Positions 45,641 through 55,622 of a stretch of DNA of 64,000 nt are shown piece after piece; the first letter of the stretch is position 1, and each line of letters begins with the position of its first letter. A program made the position numbers and the translations under genes. The notes below the pieces were generated by a model, which had not been told where the DNA came from, made no database searches, and worked only from the letters and a program-made list of their open reading frames with translations. This stretch comes from Schistocerca nitens (taxonomy: Eukaryota > Arthropoda > Insecta > Orthoptera > Acrididae): NCBI RefSeq assembly GCF_023898315.1, contig NC_064621.1, positions 539,421,383 through 539,485,382 on the forward strand, given 5' to 3'.

Positions 45641-46221
45641 ACCTGCCAGTGGAGGGGTAGTCTGCGAGAGAGACAGAGGGAGGCATAGTCTGCAAGAGAG
45701 AGAGAGAGAGAGAGAGAGGAGGGGGGGTAGTGATTTCAGAGTGTCTATTAGTCATTTTGTAAGTATTTGAATGTCTTAACGTGCTTCATATTGCTTTCTA
45801 CACAACCAAGCTTTCCTCTCTAATACAGGATACCTGCCAATATATACACCAAGACTCTTACAACAAATTATTTTTATGCATTACAGTCTTAATAAAATTG
45901 ATTTTGTATCAAGGATAATCCTTAGATTTCTTCTGCTACTTTCTTACTGTAGGGTAAGCATTAAATTGATTTGAATGGCATCACCTACTCATGAAACTGC
46001 AGAGGGAAGCTAATTTATGTCTATCAATGCCAGTTTTCTGTGAGTGGAATGTATAGTTAAAAAAACTCGTGAAGAAAAGAGAATCGTAAACCACCGTACT
46101 TTGACATTAGAATTAACCTGTATCAGAATCCACATGGGTGTTAATACTTCATGCATTGTTTCATTCCTGGGAAGATTTGGAATAATTCTGAAAATTAGCT
46201 CATTTATGTTTATTATAGATG
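45641..46221. other. Spacer with GA-rich tract
   Basis: A (GA)n run of about 13 units at 45694-45719 is followed by a G run. The remainder is AT-rich with nothing recognised. Confidence 0.6.
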
Positions 46222-46363
46222 CTGGAATGAGATTAAGGAATGAAAGAGGAAGCCGTCTGGTAGAATTTTGCACAGAGCATAACTTAATCATAGCTAACAT
46301 TTGGTTCAAGAATCATAAAAGAAGGTTGTATACATGGAAAAAGCCTGGAGATACTGGAAGGTC
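46222..46363 (+). mobile_element. Inverted duplicate of an RTE-like LINE segment
   Basis: This ~140-base segment reads GLRNERGSRLVEFCTEHNLI-type sequence on the + strand and is nearly identical to the complement of about 47005-47150 in the adjoining minus-strand LINE. The switch in strand happens at about 46363-46370, inside an otherwise continuous stretch. Confidence 0.85.
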
Positions 46364-46369
46364 TCTGTA

Positions 46370-47726
46370 TACTCTTTCCATCTTTCTGCTTTCCCTTCTT
46401 TGCTTAGAACTGGGTTTCCATCTGAGCTCTTGATATTCATGCAAGTGGTTCTCTTTTCTCCAAAGGTCTCTTTAATTTTCCTGTAGGCAGTATCTATCTT
46501 ACCCCTAGTGATATGTGCCTCTACATCCTTACATTTGTACTCTAGCCATCCCTGATTAGCCATTTTGCACTTCCTGTTGATCTCATTTTTGAGACGTTTG
46601 TATTCCTTTTTGCCTGCTTCATTTACTGCATTTTTATACTTTCTCTTTTCATCAGTTAAATTCAGTATCTCTTCTGTTACCCAAGGATTTCTACTAGCTC
46701 TCGTCTTTTTACCTATTTGATCCTCTGCAGCCTTCACTATTTCATTCCTCAAAGCTACCCATTCTTCTTCTACTGTATTTCTTTCCCCCATTCTTGTCAA
46801 TTGTTCCCTAATGCTCTCTACAACCTCTGGTTCTTTCAGTTTATCCAGGTCCCATCTCCTCAAATTCCCACCTTTTTGCAGTTTCTTCAGTTTTAATCTA
46901 CAGTTCACAACCAATAGATTGTGGTCAGAGTCCACATCTGCCCCTGGAAATGTTTTACAATTTAAAACCTGGTTCCTAAATATTTGTCTTACCATTATAA
47001 AATCTGAGACCTTCCAGTATCTCCAGGCTTCTTCCATGTATACAACCTTCTTTTATGATTCTTGAACCAAGTGTTAGCTATGATTAAGTTATGCTCTGTG
47101 CAAAATTCTACCAGGCGGCTTCCTCTTTCATTTCTTACTCCCATTCCATATTCACCTAGTACATTTCCTTCTCTCCCTTTTCCTACTATTGCATTCCAGT
47201 CACCAGTGACTATTAAATTTTCATCTCCCTTCACTATCTGAATAATTTCTTTTATCTCATCATATGTTTCATCAATCTCTTCGTCATCTGCAGAGCTAGT
47301 TGGCATATAAACTTGTACTACTGTGGTAGGCGTATCTATCTTGGCCACAATAATGTGTTCACTATGCTGTTTGTAGTAGCTTACCCACATTCCTATTTTC
47401 CTATTCATTATTAAACCTACTCCCTCATTACCCCTATTTGATTTTGTATTTATAACCCTGTATTCACCTGACCAGAGGTCTTGTTCCTCCTGCCACCGAA
47501 CTTCACTAGTTCCCACTATATCTAACTTTAACCTATCCATTTCCCTTTTTAAATTTTCTAACCTATGTGCCCGATTAAGGGATCTGACATTCCATGCTCC
47601 GATCCGTAGAAAACCAGTTTTCTTTCTTCTGATAACAACGTCCTCCTGAGTAGTCCCCGTCCAGAGATCCGAATGGGGGACTATTTGACCTCCGGAATAT
47701 TTTACCCAAGAGGATGCTATCATCAT
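46370..47726 (-). pseudogene. RTE-like endonuclease and N-terminal reverse transcriptase, truncated
   Basis: Two long overlapping frames joined by one frameshift near 47000. The first (47726-46995) is endonuclease: IGAWNVRSLNRAHRLENLK, VGTSEVRWQEEQDLWSGEYR (20 residues), VTGDWNAIVGKG, LIIANTWFKNHKRR. The second (47037-46306) continues DFIMVRQIFRNQV, DVDSDHNLLVVNCRLKLKKL and the basic linker up to KERWKEYTE-like KAERWKEYTE. Its low number of stops suggests a young copy. Residues after this point come from the inverted piece and are not native. Confidence 0.88.
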
Positions 47727-47836
47727 TTAACTATACAGTAAAGCTGCATGCCCTCGGGGAAAAATTACGGCTGTAGTTTCCCCTTGCTCTCAGCCGTTCG
47801 CAGTACCAACACAGCAAGGCCGTTTTGGTTAGTGTT

Positions 47837-48075
47837 GAATGTGAATGTCGTGTGACTAGGGCCTCCTGTCAGGTAGACCGTTCGCCTGGTGCAAGTCTTT
47901 CGATTTGACACCACTTCGGCAACTTGCATGTCTATGGGGATGAAATGATGATGATTAGGACAACACAACACCCAGTCCCTGAGCGGAGAAAATTTCCGAT
48001 CCAGCCGGGAATCGAACCCGGGCCCTTAGGAATGACATGCTGTCGCGCTGACCACACAGCTACCGGGGGGCGGAC
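47837..48075 (-). mobile_element. tRNA-derived SINE, second family
   Basis: Minus-strand head GTAGCTGTGTGGTCAGCGCG (A-box like) and GGGTTCGATTCCCGGC (B-box), then a linker GGAAATTTTCTCCGCTCAGG and GACTGGGTGTTGTGTTGTCC, then a tail rich in ATCATCATC. A 12-base duplication TTGGTTAGTGTT lies at 47825-47836 and 48076-48087. Inserted in the 5' region of LINE copy C. Confidence 0.9.
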
Positions 48076-48295
48076 TTGGTTAGTGTTACAAGGCCAGCTC
48101 AGTCAATCATCCAGACTGTTGCCCCTGCAACTACTGAAAAGGCTGCTGCCCCTCTTCAGGAACCACACGTTTGTCTGGCCTCTCAACAGATACCCCTCCA
48201 TTGTGGTTGCACCTACAGTACGGCTATCTGTATCGCTGAGGTATGCAAGCCTCCCCACCAACGACAAGGTCCATGGTTCATGGAGGGGAGGGGCG

Positions 48296-48838
48296 CAGGC
48301 ATTATTTTTGACAAAAAGAAATTTCCTGCATGGCTGCTCCAATTTCATTCATGGAGGAAAAAATTATATTTATTTTATATTTATTTTATATTTGATGATG
48401 AACTACAGTTTCAAATACTGAAATTTATTTCTGAAATTCAACTTAACTGTCATAGGTAGTAAATCATACCTATCACAGTTCAGCTGAATTTCAGGAGTGA
48501 ATTTCACTACTGTTAAATCTAGGACTAGTTGAACTCATCACTTGTCCAAACTCATCATTGAATTCCTTTATGATTTACAGTGTATTTTCTTACAATTTTG
48601 TTTTCTGAACACGGTGCTGGAAATTGCATTTAGCCTTCAGAAGTGAGTTTTTACCATCTTAATGTTATCGCCAATTCACGTAAAAAAATAAATAGTTTTG
48701 ATTGCAAAGGCAGATAGGTATAGATGAAAATAATTGTTACGCTTTTCCTTTTTGAACCCTCTCTTCATTGCCAGCAATCAAAATTTCCGCTGACATCTGT
48801 TGCGAACTGTTATTAATGTTCTCCCATAGTAATGATTG
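48296..48838. other. Unassigned HELQ intron sequence
   Basis: AT-rich, with a short direct repeat of TTTATATTTATTTTATATTT near 48368; nothing else recognised. Confidence 0.55.
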
Positions 48839-48849
48839 CCCCATACTCC

Positions 48850-49058
48850 TGCCCGCATCTCGTGGTCGTGCGGTAGCGTTCTCGCTTCCCACGCCCGGGT
48901 TCCCGGGTTCGATTCCCGGCGGGTTCAGGGATTTTCTCTGCCTCATGATGGCTGGGTGTTGTGTGCTGTCCTTAGGTTAGTTAGGTTTAAGTAGTTCTAA
49001 GTTCTAGGGGACTTATGACCACAGCAGTTGAGTCCCATAGTGCTCAGAGCCATTTGAA
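48850..49058 (+). mobile_element. Mosaic tRNA-derived SINE
   Basis: The head (CTCGTGGTCGTGCGGTAGCG ... CCCGGGTTCGATTCCCGGC) resembles a tRNA-Gly type. The linker GGGATTTTCTCTGCC and GGCTGGGTGTTGTGT is shared with the SINE at 47837, whereas the body after GTCCTTAGGTTAGTTAGG, to TCCCATAGTGCTCAGAGCC, is shared with the SINEs at 14882 and 34261. The duplication CCCCATACTCC at 48839-48849 and 49059-49069 shows one insertion event, so the mosaic is a property of the source element. Confidence 0.9.
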
Positions 49059-49069
49059 CCCCATACTCC

Positions 49070-49491
49070 GTTTGCAAACTTTCTATACAAAATATTTGTT
49101 TCAGTTCTGTCATTGCACTTGCACACTCCAGCACACTATAATCCTTACAGTGTCAAAAATAAAACTTAAAAACCACACATCATAAAAACCAGGTAGGGTC
49201 AGTAGGAGATGATAGTGGTGGAAAGTTAGGGGAACAAACCAAGAGCTCCACCTGCAAGTATAATGAGTTTTATTGTTTCAGGGTGCACTTGCTCGCAGAC
49301 AGTGTTTGAGGCAAACAAAATCATCACGATAAAAATTGTAAGAAATGTAGACTTGCTTAATTTAGTACAGAATAATGTTTTCAAGTGAGGGGTAGAAAAA
49401 GTGAAAGAAAGCTGAATGTTTTTGGCCTTTTTGAGCATATATATTTTCTGAGGAAAATTTGTGACGGTGCCTTGGAAAAACACAAAGAAGC
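49070..49491. other. Unassigned spacer
   Basis: No element recognised between the SINE and the mariner. Confidence 0.55.
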
Positions 49492-50765
49492 ACAAGGTGC
49501 ATAACTTTGCTTCCGCCATTTTTTCCCAACATTTGAGGCTTTAAGAAACAAATTGGTTACACATGTATCATTCAAAGTATTTTCCATCGCTGGCCACTAC
49601 TTTCACCCATCTTTCAGGCAGTGTACGAATTCCGCGTTGAAAAAATTGTTCATCTTTTGAAGTGATCCATGAATTGATCCAATTTGTGACTTCTTCATCA
49701 GATCGGAAGTGTTGGTCAGCCAGGCCATGCACCATTGATCTAAACAGGTGATAGTCAGAGGGAGCAATGTCTGGAGAATACTGTTGGTGGGGTAGGACTT
49801 CCCATTTTAACATTTCCAATTACGTTTTGACGTCTTTTGCAATGTGGGATCGAGCATCATCGTGTTACAAAATCAGTTTATTGTGCCTCTCACTGTATTG
49901 TGGCCATTTGTCTTTTAATGCTCTGCTCAAATGCATTGCATTTGATAACCAGCGCCTGTGATTATTTCACTTGGTTTTAACACCTCATAGTACATGACAC
50001 CGAGCTAGTCCCACCAAATGCAGAGAATGATCTTCTAGCCGTGATTATTAGGTTTGGCAATCAACATGTAAGCATGGCTAGGATAATCCCATGATTTTTT
50101 GCATTTAGGGTTATTGTAATGAACCCATTTTTCATCCCCGGTCTCAATGCGATTCAGAAATCCCTTCCGTTTTTGCCTCTGAAGCAACTGTTCACAAACA
50201 CACAAATGCCGTTCAACGTCTCTTGGTTTCAGCTCACATAGGACCCAAGTTCCTTCTTTCTGAATCATGCATATAGCCTTGAAATGTTTTGAAATGGCTT
50301 ACTGTGTCACTCCCACTAATCGTGCCAATTCTTCTTAAGTTTGACGCGAGTCTTCACTCAGCAATGTCTCCAATTCTGAATCTTCGAAAACATTCTCTCT
50401 TCCACCACTATGGCAGTCTACGACGTTAAAATCACCCTTCTTGAAGCATTGAAACCACCCAAGACACTTTCTTTCACTAACAGCTTCCTTACCATATGTA
50501 CTGGAGAGCATTTGATGAGACTCTGCCACTGTTTTCTTCATATTGTAACAAAACAGTAACACTTCCCATAAATGATGAGAATTAGGCTCTTAAACTGACA
50601 TTTTTAATCAAGAACAACTTTATGATGCAGACACAAATCAACTAATGTTTGAATGAGGTTATGTTGGCCGAGGTCCATGCTAACTCCCTGACATCTGCGA
50701 TCTGTTTCTTTCGACCGCTTCTTACCATTGTCATCAAACGGCGGAAGCAAAGTTGTACACCTTGT
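49492..50765 (-). mobile_element. Mariner element, near full length (1.27 kb)
   Basis: The ends are inverted: ACAAGGTGCATAACTTTGCT with TCCGCC at 49492-49517 against the complement of GGCGGAAGCAAAGTTGTACA with CCTTGT at 50740-50765. Length and content fit a canonical mariner. The flanking TA is not intact at the left. The transposase frame is broken in several places (see next entry). Confidence 0.88.
49568..50562 (-). pseudogene. Mariner (DD34D) transposase, disrupted
   Basis: Cut-and-paste transposase. N-terminal helix-turn-helix region at 50562-50335: MLLFCYNMKKTVAESHQMLS, SERKCLGWFQCFKKGDFNV, and the linker GGRENVFEDSELETLL. The catalytic core continues at 50268-50035 with ELKPRDVERHLCVCEQLL and TGDEKWVHYNNPKCKKSW (first Asp), and ends at 49819-49568 with LPHQQYSPDIAPSDYHLF (third Asp block) and LPERWVKVVASDGKYFE. 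The second Asp block (HDNARPH in the family) is lost in frameshifted, apparently deleted sequence around 49830-50030. Stops separate the three pieces. Confidence 0.9.
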
Positions 50766-51158
50766 AGATTTTCATAACTTTGACAAAATTTTCCACCAAT
50801 GCCCTTTCCTGCCTGCCTAAGAGTGGATTGTAAATGTGAAAAATTACAACAGTGTAAAATATATTAGCAACAAATAGTAAGTGTTGAAAGCAATTCCTCT
50901 TTTTGGTTTGATGTTTTATTTATGAGACTTTCAGAAATATCTAAACCATGATTACAAATCCTCGTATCCCAAAAAAAGAAAGAAAAAAAATGTTTAATCT
51001 CAATTCTCCAGTGATGTTGTAGCATTTCCAAATAAATACAAATCTCTTCATGTGGAATTGCCAGTAGACCATATTTTTAGTATTTTATTTACTGTACTGT
51101 TTTCTCTCGTCAGAAATTTGCACAGAAACTTTAGCATACAATTTTCTCTTTTTTTTAG
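50766..51158. other. End of the 32.6-kb HELQ intron
   Basis: AT-rich with the acceptor TTTTCTCTTTTTTTTAG at 51142-51158. No element recognised. Confidence 0.65.
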
Positions 51159-51332
51159 TCACTGCCAGAAAGAGTAATAAAAAGATTCTATTTAACTTTA
51201 ATTATATATGAGCTTTGGAATGAAACTCCAGTGTGGGTGGTGGCAGAAAAATTTCAGTTACCAAGAGGATTTGTTCAAACCTTGATGGTTAATTCATCAA
51301 CATTTGCTTCGTGTGTTATGCGATTCTGTGAG
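51159..51332 (+). CDS. HELQ: HELQ helicase exon
   Basis: A 174-base exon of 58 codons, phase 0 at both ends, between a strong acceptor (TTTTTTTTAG) and donor GTAAGT. The product includes LTLIIYELWNETPVWVVAEK, FQLPRGFVQTLMVNSSTFA and CVMRFCE. The V-A-E-K-F-x-x-P-R-G block and the S-C-V-x-x-F-C-E ending are characteristic of HELQ proteins just C-terminal to the segment encoded at 18446. It follows a transposon-filled intron of 32,617 bases. The reading frame is fully intact, with no stop or frameshift, so purifying selection on the gene is likely. Confidence 0.92.
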
Positions 51333-51423
51333 GTAAGTTAGGTACCATCCAGAAATGTCTGAGAACTCTGTAATTTTATATTATATTCTTGTTATTAACA
51401 TAATATTTGTTTCTGGCTTCCAG

Positions 51424-51537
51424 GAGTTACCAGAGTTCTGGGCATTTAAAGATCTTTTGTCAAGTTTCACACAGCGCTTATCACATTGTTGCACACTTGA
51501 ACTTATCCCTCTTATGGAACTCCCTGCTGTGAAAAGG
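51424..51537 (+). CDS. HELQ: HELQ helicase exon
   Basis: A 114-base exon of 38 codons in phase 0, with acceptor CTGGCTTCCAG and donor GTGAGT, after a 91-base intron. The product starts [20 protein letters not shown] and ends [14 protein letters not shown]. The E-x-E/P-E-F-W start and the AELIPLMEVxxV-type end match the HELQ C-terminal region, where the next expected block is a helix-hairpin-helix G-R-A-x-x-L-Y. That next exon was not found in the following 12 kb, so it lies downstream of the window or is too diverged for me to see. Confidence 0.92.
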
Positions 51538-51570
51538 GTGAGTACATTCCTGCAGTAGAGAAATCTCAAT

Positions 51571-51819
51571 TTGGTACCAGAGCAGCGAGGAAGTGTTAAG
51601 TATGGCTTACTTGTAGCTCAGATGGTACCTACAAAGAAAAAGCCTTATTTCCTGCCCACTGCCAGAGATCGTCCTCTAGTGGGCCTCATTGATGGCTTAC
51701 AAATACTGCTACACAGTGTCTCATCAGAGCATGGCATATCAAATAAAACTGCCATGATTAGGGAGACACTAAAAACAACTGTCACAATGGTTAGATCTCA
51801 TTTTAGCAAAGAGAAATGA
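51571..51819 (+). other. Unrecognised 83-codon open frame just after a HELQ exon
   Basis: Begins 34 bases after the HELQ donor site. The frame is open from about 51553 and reads with a protein-like composition (KYGLLVAQMVPTKKKPYFLP, LVGLIDGLQILLHSVSSEHG). It has no splice acceptor of quality and no HELQ similarity. It could be an unannotated exon of another gene, a retrocopy fragment or chance. Confidence 0.3.
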
Positions 51820-52328
51820 GCAACCTATGGTGACACATTTTTTTTTGCAAGAAATGTTTTCTTGCTGTCATAACCAAATGGTGAAATGCAAGGATCAGCA
51901 GATCACATACTGTTAAATTGTGGGACAGCATTTGAGTCATTTGACTAGGTACCCTAATGAATGATAAGTAGATTCAAATTTGCCTGGCTTGTAGCAATGG
52001 GCTTCAGTTTCCATATGTTGCATTTTAGTTAAGGAATATTGTAAGTAACTAAATTGCAAACACAAGAAAATGAGCTCATCCGACAAAGAAAGGTGGCACA
52101 ATGGTAAGACACTGGACTGCCATTGGGAGGTGGCTCAAATCCTCATACAGGTGTTTAGTTTTATGTTTTCTGTGGTCTTCCTAAATCATTGAACATCAGT
52201 GTTGGGACAGTTCGTTTGAAAAGGTCATGTCCGTTTTCTTTCACCGATCCAAATTTGTGCTGCTCCTTGAATGATCTTGTTCTGGATAAGATGTTAAACC
52301 ATAGTAAACTGTAAATATATATTATATG
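51820..52328. other. Unassigned sequence
   Basis: Nothing recognised; ends in the ATATG duplication at 52324-52328 that flanks the gypsy element. Confidence 0.55.
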
Positions 52329-52818
52329 TGTTGTGGTTGGCAGGAGAGCCAACACCGTGTTACTAGAGGAGGCCGAAATGCACGCGTTTTAGCTCATGCA
52401 GGCTGGCGTGAGGTCTGGAACAGGACAAGGAAATTAGAATTTAGAAAAACGGACGTAGCTGGTGGAATACTTAGCTTTAATCCATTAATGATGAACGTCG
52501 CTCTTGACGGTACATGATTCACAATATCAATAGTAACTGAATATGGCGCCTTGCTAGGTCATAGGAAATGATGTAGCTGAAGGCTATTCTAAATGATCCT
52601 CTCGGCAAATGAGAGCATATTTTGTCAGTGAACCATCGCTAGCAAAGTCGGTTGTACAACAGAGCGAGTGCTAGGAAGTCTCTCTAGACCTGCCGTTTGG
52701 CAGCGCTCAGTCTTCAATCACTGATAGTGGCGACAAGCGGGTCCGACGTATACTTCCGGACCACGGCCGATTTAAATGCTACCACCTAGCAAGTGTGGTG
52801 TCTGGCGGTGACACCACA
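52329..52818 (-). repeat. 3' LTR of gypsy element
   Basis: 490 bases, TGTTGTGGTT to TGACACCACA on the + strand (TGTGGTGTCA to AACCACAACA in element orientation), so TG...CA ended. By eye about 20 substitutions and no indel separate it from its partner at 57489-57978, i.e. about 4 percent, so the insertion is not recent. Confidence 0.95.
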
Positions 52819-52829
52819 TTCCTCTCCCG
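52819..52829 (-). promoter_or_regulatory. Putative polypurine tract
   Basis: In element orientation CGGGAGAGGAA abuts the 3' LTR, where plus-strand priming is expected. Confidence 0.7.
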
Positions 52830-53114
52830 CAAATTGGCGTACAGTTGTGGTATAAGGCTTCCGCCCGGCGTGGGGAGGACCCCATGTTGACGTATGCGAC
52901 GAGGTGGGGAGCCTAACAACAGGCGAGGCTGTGACACCCGCACCCTGCCATTCGGACCGCGGGGAGCTAGGAAACGCCTGAAAACCTGCTCCAGGGTGCA
53001 CGCCAACATGCGGTGTATGCGCCCGTAGAGAGACAGGAGGGATCGAAGGGTCGACCTCCATCGGGCGGGGCACCCGACGGGCGAAGACGACACATGGTCC
53101 GGAGCCGGCAAGAG

Positions 53115-54275
53115 TTACATGTCGGCGGACAACTGGTCCCGGGAAGCGATAGGCAGCGCGTGACCCAGGGAGGCGCCCGGCGGTTGCAGCGAAGTGTCCA
53201 TTGCAGGCGTCGCCGGCGGGAGAACAGGCGGTGGCGCGTCGCCATAGGGCAAAATGGAAGGCAGCGTCGGTAACACCTGGGGCTGAGGCGAGCCAGTAGA
53301 TGGGTCCCCAGGGCGCTGACCGGACGGCACAGTCGCTGAAAGCAGACGGCGAGTGGCAGATCCCGTGCGACGACAGAGGCGCAGCTGGTTGAGATGCCGG
53401 CGCACCGCAGCAGAGGCCCCCAAAACCAGATACATAGCACGTCCGAGGCAGCAAAGAATGCGCCCTTCGAGCCAACGCCGTGAACCTCGGTAGTGGCGGT
53501 AGTAGACAACGTCGCCTGTGGCAAAAGCAGGTGTCTGCCGCTGCACAGGAACCTGATGCGGCGGATGTAGCAAAGACAACAAGGTTCGATGAGGGTGACC
53601 GTGGAGCATCTCAGCCCGCGAGCGACCATCTCGGGGTTGAGAGTGATACGAGGACAAAAAGAGCAATAACGCGTCCTCCCGAGAATGCGACTCTTTTAAC
53701 TTCAACAACTGTGACTTGAAAGTCCTGACCAATCGTTCAGCGGCACCGTTTGACTGTGGCGAAAACGGCGCGGACGTCAGATGTTGAATACCATTGGCCT
53801 TGCAGAATGACTGAAATTCTGCAGACATGAATTGTGGGCCATTGTCGGAAACAATAGTCTGTGGAAGACCTTCAATGCAAAAGATAGCAGATAACGCGTG
53901 GATGGTGGCAGATGACGTCGTGGAAGTCATCCGGACAACAAAAGGAAAATTACTGAATGAATCTACCACAACAAACCATCGACCATTCCAGAATGGACCA
54001 GCAAAATCGATGTGTATGCGTTGCCAAGGGGAAGTGGCTTTTGGCCATGCAAAGAATTTCCGCGGTGTTGCTGATTGTTGTTCGGCACACACCATGCAAG
54101 AAGAGCACATATTCGTAATCGCGGCATCGATTCCGAACCAAGTACAGTGCTGACGAGCAAGTTGTTTCCTTCTCACTATACCCCAATGTCCTTGGTGGAG
54201 AAGCTGTAAGACAGAGGACTGTAACGAACATGGGACCACGACCCTGGACTGATCATTATCAGAACGCAACAGCAA
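53115..54275 (-). pseudogene. Gypsy integrase
   Basis: A 386-codon segment in the same frame as the reverse transcriptase segment, separated from it by the nonsense codon. A zinc-binding HHCC region is seen as LLHQGHWGIVRRKQL plus MCSSCMVC (His27, His30, Cys57, Cys60). The catalytic core has Asp90 (RIHIDFAGPFW), Asp144 (IVSDNGPQFM) and Glu180 (NGAAERLVRTF); the D-35-E spacing is canonical. The C-terminal half is a Pro/Ser/Arg-rich tail with an SH3-like start (GDVVYYRHYRGSRRWLEGRI, 20 residues). All catalytic residues are intact. Confidence 0.93.
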
Positions 54276-54317
54276 AACACCACGTTGAACAAAAAGTCTC
54301 TCCTGGTGAGCAAAAAA

Positions 54318-55622
54318 TCAGCGAACAAACAGATCCCCAATCCGTGACTTTGACAAGGGCCATTGCGTAGCAACAAAACGCAGAACGGTAGCAAGGACGG
54401 GGTCGGCAGCAATGGCTGTAGCGACACGACGAAAATCAATCGGAAACGATTCGACCATGTCATCGATTTCCGCATCAGTGAACATGCAAGCAAGTTCGGA
54501 GGAATCGTTTGCCCCAGCAACAGGCAAGCGGGACAACGCATCAGCGTTTCCGTGCTTAGCAGTGGACCGATACAAGATATCGTAACGGTACTGCGAGAGG
54601 AAAATAGACCAGCGAATGAATTTCTGCACTGTACGTGGAGGTACAGGCTTGGTCGGATGAAAAAGCGATGTCAAAGGTTTGTGGTCTGTGATTATGGTAA
54701 AGTGACGACCATACAAGAAATCATGAAACTTTGTAACACCAAATACGAGAGCCAATGCTTCTTTATCGATCTGCGAATAATTTCTTTGCGCAGACGAGAG
54801 CAATTTGGACGCAAAGGCAATAGGGCGACCGTGCGATCCATCTTTGTGCGCAAGCACAGCACCGATCCCGAAATCCGATGCATCCACAATCACCAAAAGG
54901 GGTTTCTGGGGATTGAATGACGTAAGGCAAGTATTGGAAAGCAACGCCAATTTCAACTGGCGAAAGGCGTGTTCGCATTCCGTCGTCCAGACGAACGGAA
55001 CACCTTTACGGCGTAAGCGATGAAGCGGAGCTGAAGTGGAAGAGGCATGTGGCACATATCTGTTATAGTAATTTATTTTTCCCAGCACACTCTGTAGCTG
55101 CTTCAAATTCTGCAGCGAAGGCAAGTCTTGTATGGCACGAAGGTGCGTGGGACTGGGATGTATGCCTTGGGCATTGAGTACATGTCCCAGGTATGGCAAA
55201 TCACGAGCAAAAAACACACATTTGTCCTTCCGCAAGCGAAGACCATTTTGTCGCAAGACCTGAAATAATGTTCTGAGATTGGCTAAATGTTCTTCTTCCG
55301 TCTTTCCGGATATCACAATATCGTCCAGATAGTTTGCTGCAGTAGGGACCGACGCACAAACAGTTTGTAGATATTGCTGAAACAATGCAGGGGCGGATGC
55401 ACACCCGAATGGCAGTCGTTTGAATTGATACAAACCAAGATGCGTGTTAACCACCAAAACGCACTGGGATTCTTCGTCCACCAGTATTTGCAAGTACGCA
55501 TATGCTACGTCCAACTTCGAAAAATATTTACCCGGGCACCGTTTGTCAAAAAGATCTTCCGGGGTAAAGGAAAAGTTGCAATAACTAGCTGTGGATTCAC
55601 TGTTGCCTAGAAGTCCACACAA
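54318..55622 (-). pseudogene. Gypsy reverse transcriptase and RNase H
   Basis: A 434-codon open segment in another frame than gag-protease, overlapping it by 16 bases. The native coding begins near residue 15-20 (PEDLFDKRCPGKYFSKLDVA, 20 residues), with the catalytic Asp of KLDVAYAYLQ at residue 38 and YLDDIVISG at residues 98-106. The RNase H domain follows: VIVDASDFGIGAVLAHKDG, SQIDKEALAL, FTIITDHKPL. The terminal TGA (54318-54320) is in frame with the downstream integrase and looks like a single nonsense change. The initial Met is arbitrary. Confidence 0.92.

Larger units (their letters stand above)
46364..48295 (-). mobile_element. RTE-like LINE (copy C), 3'-incomplete, with SINE insertion in its 5' region
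   Basis: The 5' region lies at about 48295-47727 and matches that of copy A at 3530-3880. Coding sequence runs from 47726 down to about 46370 and stops before the reverse-transcriptase catalytic part, at RWKEYTE. A SINE splits the 5' region (47837-48075). LINEs usually lose 5' not 3' sequence, so the missing 3' half together with the inverted duplicate indicates a rearrangement after or during insertion. Confidence 0.85.

Noticed and set aside
46044..46433. 129-codon + strand frame as a gene
   Set aside because: Its middle is the inverted LINE duplicate and its ends are unrelated; it is a chimera of the rearrangement.
51571..51819. Next HELQ exon
   Set aside because: No acceptor of quality and no match to the expected helix-hairpin-helix block of the HELQ C-terminus.
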